This document shows, piece after piece, positions 35,606 to 43,797 of a stretch of 64,000 nt of DNA (positions are counted from its first letter, which is position 1; the number at the start of each line of letters is the position of its first letter). The stretch spans positions 310,001-374,000 of the forward strand of contig DAMBSC010000001.1 in assembly GCA_032054765.1 (NCBI GenBank), given 5' to 3'. The position numbers and the translations under genes were made by a program. The DNA comes from DFXE01 sp032054765. GTDB taxonomy: Bacteria > Bacteroidota > Bacteroidia > Bacteroidales > Tannerellaceae. The notes beneath the pieces are model-generated. The model saw nothing but the letters and a program-made list of their open reading frames with translations. It searched no databases and was not told the DNA's origin.

Positions 35606-37975
35606 ATGAATCCAAATGAAGAGACATTCCGTTCGGTAGAAAATGAGAGCGAATTATCCCTTAGCGACCTTTTATTAATCCTCAGAAGGTATTGGTATTG
35701 GTTCGCATTATCTGTATTGCTTTGTTGTGGTGTAGCGTATGTTTACTTGCAGTGGGCGCCTAAAGTATATACCCGTACTGCTTCTGTATTGATAAAAGAT
35801 AACACAAAAGGCGGAGCTCTCAGTGAGTCGGCTGCTTTTGAAGACCTAAACCTGTTTAATGTCAAACGAAATGTGGATAATGAAATACTGGTTTTTAAAT
35901 CGAAACAGATGATGATGAATGTGGCGCGGCGGCTACACTTAGATATCAGTTATACCGAAAAAGTCGGGTTGCGTACACTTGAATTATATACTAAATCACC
36001 CGTCATCCTGCAATTTCCGGAGGCGGAGGAGTCACAGATGTTTACTTTTGATGTAGTGCCCCTCTCTGAAGAAGAAGTATTGTTGACCAATTTCCCCGAT
36101 ATTTACAAGGATTTGAAAGTTACATTGAACGATACCGTTATTTTTCCTTTCGGAAAAGTGATTGTAACTCCTTCTTTATATTATACCAAAGATCATTATA
36201 ATAGTCCGATCACTATTACCAAAAATAATCTGGAAGAAGTTGCTTTGGGATATAGCAATGCATTACAGGTGGGTTTGGCTAATAAGATGGCGACAATCAT
36301 TAACCTGACATTGCAGGATGTATCTATCAGCAGGGCTGAAGATGTGATCAATACCTTGATTGCCGTTTATAATGAAGAAGCGATTAACGATAAGAATAAG
36401 GTAATGGTAAATACCTCTGAATTTATCAATGAACGGTTAGTGATTATCGAGCAGGAACTGGGAAATGTGGATGCTGATATCGAATCGTACAAACGGGAAC
36501 AACGATTGACGGATATTCAGTCGGAAACAGGGATGTATCTGAAGGAAAGCAGCCAATACAATCAGGAAGAAATGGATTTGCTGAATCAACGATCGCTGGC
36601 CAAGTATATCCACGAATACCTGATGGATCCCACGAAGAATTCGGAATTGATACCTTCAAATACCGGTATTGCAGATGGAAATATTGAAGGGCAAATTACC
36701 GAATATAATAATTCATTATTGAAAAGGAACCGTTTGATCACTAATAGTAGTGAGCGTAATCCTGTTGTAATGGATCTGAACAATTCACTGAGTGCTATGC
36801 GACAAACGATTATCCGGACAGTGGATAACCTAATCGTAGGATTGGATATAAAAATAAATAATGTACGCCAACGGGAATCCCAGAATATACGACGCATATC
36901 AGCAGTTCCCACACAGCAACGTCATGTACTTTCTATCGAACGTCAGCAAAGTATTAAAGAAGCGCTTTATTTGTACCTGTTGAATAAGCGTGAAGAAAAT
37001 GCACTCTCGGAAGCTATTACCGAAAGTAACGCACGTATCATCGATCCGGCTACCGGCAGTAAAATCCCTGTATCACCTAAAACCAATATAATCTTATTGG
37101 CCTCTTTTATATTAGGATTGGTTATTCCGGCCGGATGTTTATGGCTTCGTACGGCTACGAATACCAAAGTACATACCCGTAAAGATATTGAAGATGCCCT
37201 TTCAATTCCTTTCCTGGGTGAAATTCCGATGCGGGACAAAAAGAATCACGATGCGATTGTCGTACATGAGCATGGACGTGACCCGATCTCCGAAGCATTT
37301 CGTATCATCCGTACCAATATGGACTTTATGCGGGTAAAAACGGATACGCAGGTGGTGTTGTTTACATCGTTCAACCCGAATGCGGGTAAAACATTTGTTT
37401 CATCCAACTTGGCCATGAGTATTGCGCTGACTAACAAAAAGGTTGTACTGGTTGATCTGGATATCCGGAAGAGTACGTTAAGTAATAATGTAGGTGACAA
37501 CAAAATAGGAGTTACTAACTATTTGTCGGGTAAAGCCCAACTGGTAGACCAGATTGTGCAGATTGGTAAGATTGAAGGCAAACTCGATGTGATTGCTGCA
37601 GGTCCTGTACCTCCTAATCCGTCTGAATTATTACTTAGTGATCGTTTGGAACGGTTAATCGCAGAACTAAGGACACGGTATGATTATATTATACTGGACA
37701 ATGTTCCGGCCGGTGTAGTAGCGGATGCCACGATTGTGAACAGGGTAGCCGACCTGACTATCTATATTGTACGGGCTGGTGTATTGGATAAACGTGCATT
37801 ACCCGAAATAGAAAAATTATACAAGCAGGAACGTTTTACAAACATGAGTATTATCCTTAACGGTACAAATATAAAAGATACAATCTATGGCTACCGATAT
37901 GGATATAGCTATGGGTATGCCTATGGTTACGGCTACGGAAATACGGACGAAAAGAAAAAAAGGAAAAAGAGATAA
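35606..37975 (+). CDS. Capsule chain-length determinant / tyrosine autokinase (Wzc-like BY-kinase)
   Basis: The N-terminal Wzz domain has membrane helices near residues 27-47 and 492-510 with a coiled-coil-rich periplasmic part between. The cytoplasmic kinase has Walker A NPNAGKT (590-596), Walker A' VVLVDLDIRKSTL and a Walker B in YIILDNVPAG. The tail holds some nine tyrosines in alternating YGY words before a Lys-rich end: the autophosphorylation cluster. Such proteins set chain length and, through cycles of phosphorylation, control Wza-linked export. The matching PHP phosphatase gene follows after 21 bases. Confidence 0.95.
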   Translation: MNPNEETFRSVENESELSLSDLLLILRRYWYWFALSVLLCCGVAYVYLQWAPKVYTRTASVLIKDNTKGGALSESAAFEDLNLFNVKRNVDNEILVFKSKQMMMNVARRLHLDISYTEKVGLRTLELYTKSPVILQFPEAEESQMFTFDVVPLSEEEVLLTNFPDIYKDLKVTLNDTVIFPFGKVIVTPSLYYTKDHYNSPITITKNNLEEVALGYSNALQVGLANKMATIINLTLQDVSISRAEDVINTLIAVYNEEAINDKNKVMVNTSEFINERLVIIEQELGNVDADIESYKREQRLTDIQSETGMYLKESSQYNQEEMDLLNQRSLAKYIHEYLMDPTKNSELIPSNTGIADGNIEGQITEYNNSLLKRNRLITNSSERNPVVMDLNNSLSAMRQTIIRTVDNLIVGLDIKINNVRQRESQNIRRISAVPTQQRHVLSIERQQSIKEALYLYLLNKREENALSEAITESNARIIDPATGSKIPVSPKTNIILLASFILGLVIPAGCLWLRTATNTKVHTRKDIEDALSIPFLGEIPMRDKKNHDAIVVHEHGRDPISEAFRIIRTNMDFMRVKTDTQVVLFTSFNPNAGKTFVSSNLAMSIALTNKKVVLVDLDIRKSTLSNNVGDNKIGVTNYLSGKAQLVDQIVQIGKIEGKLDVIAAGPVPPNPSELLLSDRLERLIAELRTRYDYIILDNVPAGVVADATIVNRVADLTIYIVRAGVLDKRALPEIEKLYKQERFTNMSIILNGTNIKDTIYGYRYGYSYGYAYGYGYGNTDEKKKRKKR

Positions 37976-37996
37976 ACTTTTATAAAGAAAGAGAGT

Positions 37997-38722
37997 ATGT
38001 TTTCATGGATTAGCGGCAAGAAAAATATAACTGCTACATCCCTATTGGAGGAGATGACTGATATCCACACACATATCCTGCCGGGAGTGGATGATGGTGT
38101 TCGAACACAGGATGAATCCATTTCTTCTCTACAAACGCTGCAACGTTTAGGCGTAAGACGTGTCTATCTGACTCCACATGTTATGGCAGATATGGCTTCG
38201 AATAACAAAAACGCTCTTGTCACTCACTATGAAAATTTATGTAAGGTGATGCCTTCGGATATAGAGATTCGTCTGGCTGCTGAATATATGTTGGATGAAG
38301 GGTTCGAAACACAACGCGAGAATGGTTTATTGACCATGAAAGATAATCATGTCCTGGTAGAAACCTCTTATATGTCTCCGCCGCCTCAATTATTATCTAT
38401 GTTGTACGAAACGATGTTGGATGGGTATATCCCTATCATTGCCCATCCTGAACGTTATTTATATATGTCTGAAGATAACTATTATGAATTAAAAGAAAAA
38501 GGATGTAAGTTTCAACTTAACCTATTTTCTCTTTCCGGTTATTATGGTGTACCGGTGCAAAAGAATTGCCATTATCTGTTTAAACAAGACCTGTATGACT
38601 TTGTCGGTTCCGATTTCCATTCTCCGGAAAAGTACCAACGTGGACTGCAAAATTTAAATCTTACCTCTTCCCACCAAAAGAAACTGATCGTATTATTGGA
38701 AAATAATCAGTATCTTTGGTGA
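37997..38722 (+). CDS. CpsB/YwqE-type PHP tyrosine-protein phosphatase
   Basis: The metal site HTH in TDIHTHILPGVDDG (His24, His26), then TPHVMADM, AEYMLDE, IIAHPERY and FVGSDFHS, are the ordered PHP motifs of CpsB/CapC/YwqE. It dephosphorylates the tyrosine tail of the preceding autokinase. It is the last gene of the capsule locus; 73 bases separate it from a toxin-antitoxin-like pair with its own -7 box. Confidence 0.93.
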   Translation: MFSWISGKKNITATSLLEEMTDIHTHILPGVDDGVRTQDESISSLQTLQRLGVRRVYLTPHVMADMASNNKNALVTHYENLCKVMPSDIEIRLAAEYMLDEGFETQRENGLLTMKDNHVLVETSYMSPPPQLLSMLYETMLDGYIPIIAHPERYLYMSEDNYYELKEKGCKFQLNLFSLSGYYGVPVQKNCHYLFKQDLYDFVGSDFHSPEKYQRGLQNLNLTSSHQKKLIVLLENNQYLW

Positions 38723-38768
38723 ATCCCTTTACTGAATATAATCTCTTTTTTAATTCTAAAAATAATCC

Positions 38769-38776
38769 TACCTTTG
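38769..38776 (+). promoter_or_regulatory. Bacteroidetes -7 box for the MNT-HEPN pair
   Basis: TACCTTTG matches TAnnTTTG, 20 bases before the MNT start, suggesting transcription independent of the capsule operon. No -33 element is seen at the right distance. Confidence 0.35.
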
Positions 38777-38795
38777 ATAAAAATATTATTTATCA

Positions 38796-39104
38796 ATGGA
38801 TCGTAAGGAAGTTATTAATCGTATTCGCGAAAAATTGGTTTTATTTCCCCCGCAAACTTCTGTCATTCTGTATGGAAGTGAGGCGAGAGGAAATGCCCGT
38901 CCTGATAGTGATGTTGATCTGCTAATTTTGGTAAATAGAGATTCTATTACAGAAAAGGAGAAGCAGCAAATGATTAATCCTCTTTTTGAGGTAGAATATG
39001 AAACCGGAATTTTGATTAATCCCATTGTTATGTTAAAGAATCAGTGGGGGAATAGAATTACACCTTTTTATGTAAATGTAATGAAGGAAGGGATTCTATT
39101 ATGA
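38796..39104 (+). CDS. Minimal nucleotidyltransferase (MntA-like, MNT domain)
   Basis: The nucleotidyltransferase signature G-S-x10-D-x-D is intact: YGSEARGNARPDSDVDLLI (Gly27, Ser28, Asp39, Asp41). The protein has 102 residues, normal for MNT proteins. In characterised MNT-HEPN modules the MNT partner AMPylates and silences the HEPN ribonuclease. It overlaps the HEPN gene by four bases (ATGA). The pairing is what makes the toxin-antitoxin reading likely; activity is not shown here. Confidence 0.88.
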   Translation: MDRKEVINRIREKLVLFPPQTSVILYGSEARGNARPDSDVDLLILVNRDSITEKEKQQMINPLFEVEYETGILINPIVMLKNQWGNRITPFYVNVMKEGILL

Positions 39105-39490
39105 TTAATAAAGAAGATCGTAAAGAATTAGTAAAGCTTCGGTTTGAAAATGCTCATCAGACAATGAAAGAAGCTAAACTAATGCTTGATAACGAATTCT
39201 GGAATGCGGCTATAAATAGAATGTACTATGCTTGCTATTATGCGGTTACAGGTTTATTGTTGGCCAATAATATAGAGGCTCAAACACATAGTGGAGTTCG
39301 CCAAATGTTAGGATTACATTTTGTTAGAACCGGTAAGTTGTCAACCAAACTTAGTAATTATTATTCTAATCTATTCGCTAAAAGACATAGTGGTGATTAT
39401 GATGTCTTTATCTTTTTTGACAGAGATACGGTAGAAACAATTTATCCCCAAGCCGAAGAGTTTATTGAAGCGATTGAAAGTTTAATTTGA
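39101..39490 (+). CDS. HEPN-domain protein, partner of the MNT protein
   Basis: A helical 129-residue protein with HEPN features: RFENAHQTMKEAKLMLDNEFWNAAINRMYYACYYAVTG region at the N-terminus and KRHSGDYD near residues 94-101, where the RNase motif of the family (R-x4-H/Y) is expected (Arg95, Tyr100). Such proteins are ribonuclease toxins or nucleotide-transferase cofactors. It is translationally coupled to MNT. The stop is immediately followed by the hemW TTG start, so hemW may be read through from this pair. Confidence 0.82.
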   Translation: MINKEDRKELVKLRFENAHQTMKEAKLMLDNEFWNAAINRMYYACYYAVTGLLLANNIEAQTHSGVRQMLGLHFVRTGKLSTKLSNYYSNLFAKRHSGDYDVFIFFDRDTVETIYPQAEEFIEAIESLI

Positions 39491-40618
39491 TTGGCCGGTC
39501 TATATATCCATATTCCTTTTTGTAAGAAACGATGTTTGTATTGTGATTTTTATTCCAATACAGATATGACATTAAATCGGTCATTTATCATTGCCATTTG
39601 TAAAGAAATGGAGTTGCAAAAAGATTATCTGGAAGATAAAACGATTGAGACGATCTATTTTGGAGGTGGTACTCCATCGCAACTATCATCTGCCGATTTT
39701 GAACAGATATTCGAAACGATTTATCGGTTTTTTCCTGTAAGACGGGATGCGGAAATTACCTTAGAAGTGAATCCGGATGATATGTTGCCGGATTATGTCC
39801 GGTCTCTTTGTTCTTTGCCTTTTAACCGGATCAGTATGGGGGTGCAAAGTTTTCATGATGACGATCTTCGTTTCTTGGAACGCCGCCATAACCGGGAACA
39901 GGCTATCCGGGCTGTATCTTTATGTAGAGACAATGGGTTAGATAATATTAGTATTGATTTAATCTATGGGTTGCCCGGTCAAACAATAGATCGATGGGAA
40001 ATAAATCTGACGGAGGCTTTGAAGTTAGAAGTCCCGCATATTTCGGCCTATCATTTGACGTATGAAGAAGGTACCCGTTTGCATAAATTACTTGAAAATA
40101 ACAAAGTTTTTCCTATTGATGAAGAAACCAGTATCTCTTTATTTAATCATTTGATTGATCGATTACAGGAAGCTGGATATATCCATTATGAAATCTCCAA
40201 TTTTGCCAAACCCGGCAAATTTTCCCTCCACAATTCATCCTATTGGACAGGCTCAACCTATCTGGGGATCGGACCCTCCGCCCACTCGTATAATAAAGAA
40301 AGCCGACAGTGGAATGTATCTTCTCTCTCAAAGTATATTCGAGGAATTAACAATAATTTGCCATTTGTCGCGACCGAAGTGTTAAATGTTCCTAAACGCT
40401 ATAACGACTATATGATAACCGGACTTCGTACGATGTGGGGAATTGACCTTACTACTGTTTTGACAGATTTTGGCGAAGAAAAACAAAATTATTGCTTAAT
40501 GCAAGCAACGCCCTATATCCGGAGGGGATTTATGGTTAGGTCGGGTGACAAACTGCTACTTTCGAGGGAAGGAATGTTCATCTCAGACACCATTATGAGC
40601 GACCTGTTGTGGGTATAA
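39491..40618 (+). CDS. hemW: Radical SAM heme chaperone HemW
   Basis: The start AGLYIHIPFCKKRCLYCDFYS has the 4Fe-4S Cys-x3-Cys-x2-Cys motif (Cys11, Cys15, Cys18), then FGGGTPSQL, LEVNPDDM, RISMGVQSF and ISIDLIYGLPGQ, in the order of HemN/HemW proteins; the sequence is of the HemW kind rather than true coproporphyrinogen oxidase. It is thought to deliver heme to respiratory proteins. The start is TTG: an in-frame TGA directly precedes it and the motif starts at residue 11. It lies between two toxin-antitoxin-like pairs. Confidence 0.92.
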   Translation: MAGLYIHIPFCKKRCLYCDFYSNTDMTLNRSFIIAICKEMELQKDYLEDKTIETIYFGGGTPSQLSSADFEQIFETIYRFFPVRRDAEITLEVNPDDMLPDYVRSLCSLPFNRISMGVQSFHDDDLRFLERRHNREQAIRAVSLCRDNGLDNISIDLIYGLPGQTIDRWEINLTEALKLEVPHISAYHLTYEEGTRLHKLLENNKVFPIDEETSISLFNHLIDRLQEAGYIHYEISNFAKPGKFSLHNSSYWTGSTYLGIGPSAHSYNKESRQWNVSSLSKYIRGINNNLPFVATEVLNVPKRYNDYMITGLRTMWGIDLTTVLTDFGEEKQNYCLMQATPYIRRGFMVRSGDKLLLSREGMFISDTIMSDLLWV

Positions 40619-40705
40619 TCTTACACGAAATCCTATGTTTTGTATGACGAACTTCCCTGATTTAAGGACATCTTCGCGACATTTTAGAGATATTTGATTA
40701 AAAAA

Positions 40706-40738
40706 AAGTTTGTTATATCAAACTTATACTTATATTTG
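40706..40738 (+). promoter_or_regulatory. Promoter with overlapping inverted repeat for the zeta-like pair
   Basis: A -33 TTTG (40709-40712) and a -7 box TATATTTG (40731-40738) are 18 bases apart, a good Bacteroidetes promoter. The -33 element lies in an inverted repeat, AAGTTTG (40706-40712) and CAAACTT (40719-40725), a possible operator for self-regulation. The GTG start follows at 40757. Confidence 0.5.
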
Positions 40739-40756
40739 CGTCGTTAATGTGAGAAG

Positions 40757-41332
40757 GTGCCGTATTTGTATATCATATCAGGTTGCAATGGTGCGGGAAA
40801 AACAACAGCATCCTACACGATATTGCCGGAGATGCTAAAGTGTAAAGAGTTTGTTAATTCCGACGAAATTGCAAAGGGGCTGTCGCCCTTCAATGCCGAT
40901 AGCATCGCTGTTGCGGTGGAAGCTGGCCGGATAATGCATAGACGAATGAAAGAACTCATCGCTGCAGGTGAGACTTTTGCTTTGGAAACCACGCTCGCCA
41001 CTCGTTCAGTAGTAAAATTAATGCAAGAAGCTCAGGAAAAAGGTTATTACGTTACTTTACTCTATTTCTGGTTGAATACGCCTGATTTAGCTGTAGAACG
41101 AGTAAAAATGAGAGTTGCTGCCGGAGGGCACAACATTGCAGAAAGCACAATTCGTAGACGATATGGGTCAGGAATAAGGAACTTATTTGAACTTTATTTG
41201 GCCGCCAGTGATTATTGGATGATAACTGATAATTCAATGTCGCCTATGGAAGTGATTGCAAAAGGATTTAAAAACGAAAAAAAGGAAATATACAACCCCA
41301 CGATTTTTAATAAACTTGAACAATATGAGTGA
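40757..41332 (+). CDS. Zeta-toxin-like P-loop kinase
   Basis: Walker A GCNGAGKT (residues 9-16), then FVNSDEIAKGL with the substrate-site Asp36, FALETTLATRS and RRRYGSGIRNLFELY near the C-terminus, resemble chromosomal zeta-toxin-like kinases. Plasmid zeta toxins phosphorylate UDP-N-acetylglucosamine; whether this shorter protein (191 residues) does so is unknown. The start is GTG, with a strong promoter directly upstream. It overlaps a 56-residue downstream gene by eight bases, an order (kinase first) unlike classical epsilon-zeta. Confidence 0.82.
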   Translation: MPYLYIISGCNGAGKTTASYTILPEMLKCKEFVNSDEIAKGLSPFNADSIAVAVEAGRIMHRRMKELIAAGETFALETTLATRSVVKLMQEAQEKGYYVTLLYFWLNTPDLAVERVKMRVAAGGHNIAESTIRRRYGSGIRNLFELYLAASDYWMITDNSMSPMEVIAKGFKNEKKEIYNPTIFNKLEQYE

Positions 41333-41495
41333 ACAAGAAATTAGAGAATTCGAGGAAAATATAGTAAAAGGAGCTAATATTGCTTTTCAACGTTTGGTTT
41401 CTCAAAAGAAAAAAGAAAACGGCGAATTAGTTTTTTCTCGTAACGGACAAATCTTCCGTGTAAAAGCGGCTGATTTAGATAAATTCGGAGTATGA
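41325..41495 (+). CDS. Small protein coupled to the zeta-like kinase (possible antitoxin)
   Basis: A 56-residue product starting MSEQEIREFEENIVKGANI, with a charged helical first half and a short beta-like end (GELVFSRNGQIFRVKAADL). The ATG at 41325 overlaps the kinase stop by eight bases, typical of coupled translation; the frame is open upstream to 41256, but that would lie mostly inside the kinase. No family is recognised. An antitoxin role is suggested only by size and position. A hairpin follows. Confidence 0.65.
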   Translation: MSEQEIREFEENIVKGANIAFQRLVSQKKKENGELVFSRNGQIFRVKAADLDKFGV

Positions 41496-41517
41496 GACTA
41501 TATTTCTAAAGAAGCAT

Positions 41518-41577
41518 AAAACCACAGATTCACAAATTAGACAGATAATATCTGTAAAGTCTGAGAATCTGTGGTTT
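41518..41577. terminator. Compound stem-loop between convergent genes
   Basis: AAACCACAGATTC (41519-41531) pairs perfectly with 41565-41577, and inside the loop ACAGAT / ATCTGT (41541-41555) forms a second 6-bp hairpin. It lies between the small protein gene and DPP11, which run towards each other, so it can terminate both. Confidence 0.7.
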
Positions 41578-41605
41578 ATTATTTTGTTAGCCTCAATCGT
41601 TGGCT

Positions 41606-43768
41606 TTATTCTACGACTAAATCCATTTCGTTCAGTAAATAACCTGCCCCGGCATATTTGTCGATCAGGAAAAGTACGTAACGTATATCAACAATAATAC
41701 TCCGTTGATAATCTGGAAGATACTGGATGTCTCCACCTACACCTTCCCAATTCCGGTCAAAATTAATTCCGATTAATTCTCCGTTGGCATTTAATACAGG
41801 ACTTCCTGAGTTGCCTCCTGTGCTGTGTGTATTAGCGCTGAACGCTACAGGCATTTTCCCGTTTGGCATTTGATAACGCCCAAAATCCTTAGAAGTATAC
41901 AACTCTTTTAAGCGTTGAGGAACGATAAATTCCCAATTGTCTGGATCTTCTTTTTCCATCACACCATCAAGTGTAGTCCGGCTATTATAATATACAGCGT
42001 CTTTTGGTCGATATCCTTTTACCTGCCCGTATGTCAGACGCATGCTGAAATTAGCATCCGGGAAATTGATCTGATCGCCGTACATGGTAAGTAACCCTTT
42101 TACATATTCGCGATGTGCCAAGGCGTAATCCAGATCAAAGCCGGCCAGGGATTCCGTAAGCGCTTTTTTCTCGTCTTGTATGGATTTGGCAAAAAGTATC
42201 ATCGGATCTTTCTCTAAGACTTTGGCTGAAGGACGAATTTTGAAAGCATTAAAATTAGTGTCGCTGCCATATATCGATTTATCAAACAAATAATCAACAA
42301 ATTGATCGACATTCCCTTTGAATTTTTTATCAATTATAGAAAACCATTCAGGCTGTGATGAAGACGGGACAAGCCGTCTGTATTCCTTAAGCATAACTTT
42401 CCCTATCTTTTTATCTACTTCCGCGGAATAATCTTTATCCGAAAATCGTCTGTAAGCCATTTCTAACAACAACATTTTCTTTTGTTGTTCTTCCTTGTCT
42501 TTTCCTTTTAAGGCATCAATCACCGGTCCAACATCTGTGGGTACCCTGCTAAACTCAATGCCACGTATTAATGCTTCGTCAAGCATCCAACTACAAAAAC
42601 GCAGGTCTTTACGATCGTGTACGATTTGTTCCAGGACGGACAAAGCGTCAGGATAGTCAGGTTCATTCATTTTTTTCGACCATTCAGTCAATTTATCTTG
42701 CTCATCTTTTTTTACTTGTTCAAAATTTCGCGCATTGATTGCCCAGTTGGTTCCGATCGCATTCTTGTATGCATTCGTAGAACCGGCATATTTCCCGGCA
42801 TATTGGATACGTACGGCAGGATCTTTAAGCATTTCTTCCAGCATGGCTTCCTGACGTATTTCCCGCATATTAATACGAACCGTGTTATCTATATCTCTTC
42901 TTTCAGCTACCTCCCAGGAAGTATAGTACTTGTTGGTACGTCCGGGAAAACCGATCATCATCGCATAGTCATTTTCTTCCACACCTTTCAATGAAATTTT
43001 CAGCCATTTCTTAGGCCGGAGCGGCACATTCGTTTCTGAATATTCTGCAGGATCACCGTTTGCGTCGGCATATACCCGGAATACGGCGAAGTCACCGGTA
43101 TGACGAGGCCACATCCAGTTGTCGGTATCTGCACCGAACTTCCCTATAGATGAAGGGGGCGCACCAACCAGACGCACATCCGAATATTTTTTTTTGATAA
43201 ACATATAATATTGGTTTCCTCCATAGAAAGGACGAATCTCGACTTCCGTTCCCGGATTATCCTGCAAAAATTGCTCCCCGACTTTTTGTTTAGCCAGTCC
43301 ATTTAAATATTTGGAAGAGAGGAAATCCATGCTTTCAGTGTCAGTCTCTTTATTTAATTCCGCTAACACATATTCCGTTACGTCTTCCATTTTATCGATG
43401 AATGTAACGGTCAGGCCGGGATTAGGAAGTTCTTCATTACGGTTCATAGCCCAGAAGCCATCCGTCAGGTAATCATGCTCTAAAGAACTATGTTGCTGAA
43501 TTTGGCCGTAGCCACAATGATGGTTGGTAAAAATAAGGCCTTCCGGAGATACGACTTCCCCGGTACATCCTCCCCCAAAGATCACTACAGCATCTTTTAG
43601 GGATGATGAGTCCGGATTGTAAATATCATAATCCCGGAGTTGAAGTCCTAATGCCTGCATAGCTGCATATTTCTGTTGCTTTACCAATGGGAGTAACCAC
43701 ATGCCTTCGTCCGCAAAGGCCGGTAGAGCAAGAATGGCTGAGAGTAGTATACCTATTGTTTTGTTCAT
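41606..43768 (-). CDS. S46-family dipeptidyl-peptidase, DPP11 type
   Basis: A secreted periplasmic serine exopeptidase: signal peptide to about residue 19 (LPAFA), catalytic His in FTNHHCGYG (His84), Ser in GGNSGSPVL (Ser654). The residue 18 after the Ser, Arg672 in INFDRNWE, corresponds to Arg673 of Porphyromonas DPP11, which selects Asp/Glu at P1; DPP7 has Gly there. It therefore should release dipeptides ending in acidic residues for amino-acid use. It is the last gene of a minus-strand run from 50061, 29 bases after cardiolipin synthase. Family sure; specificity is by analogy. Confidence 0.93.
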   Translation of the reverse strand: MNKTIGILLSAILALPAFADEGMWLLPLVKQQKYAAMQALGLQLRDYDIYNPDSSSLKDAVVIFGGGCTGEVVSPEGLIFTNHHCGYGQIQQHSSLEHDYLTDGFWAMNRNEELPNPGLTVTFIDKMEDVTEYVLAELNKETDTESMDFLSSKYLNGLAKQKVGEQFLQDNPGTEVEIRPFYGGNQYYMFIKKKYSDVRLVGAPPSSIGKFGADTDNWMWPRHTGDFAVFRVYADANGDPAEYSETNVPLRPKKWLKISLKGVEENDYAMMIGFPGRTNKYYTSWEVAERRDIDNTVRINMREIRQEAMLEEMLKDPAVRIQYAGKYAGSTNAYKNAIGTNWAINARNFEQVKKDEQDKLTEWSKKMNEPDYPDALSVLEQIVHDRKDLRFCSWMLDEALIRGIEFSRVPTDVGPVIDALKGKDKEEQQKKMLLLEMAYRRFSDKDYSAEVDKKIGKVMLKEYRRLVPSSSQPEWFSIIDKKFKGNVDQFVDYLFDKSIYGSDTNFNAFKIRPSAKVLEKDPMILFAKSIQDEKKALTESLAGFDLDYALAHREYVKGLLTMYGDQINFPDANFSMRLTYGQVKGYRPKDAVYYNSRTTLDGVMEKEDPDNWEFIVPQRLKELYTSKDFGRYQMPNGKMPVAFSANTHSTGGNSGSPVLNANGELIGINFDRNWEGVGGDIQYLPDYQRSIIVDIRYVLFLIDKYAGAGYLLNEMDLVVE

Positions 43769-43797
43769 TGTGTTGAATGTTTATATTTTCATTTTGA

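Noticed and set aside
38716..38925. A 69-codon frame between the phosphatase and the MNT gene
   Set aside because: It overlaps the MNT gene in another frame and has no family features.
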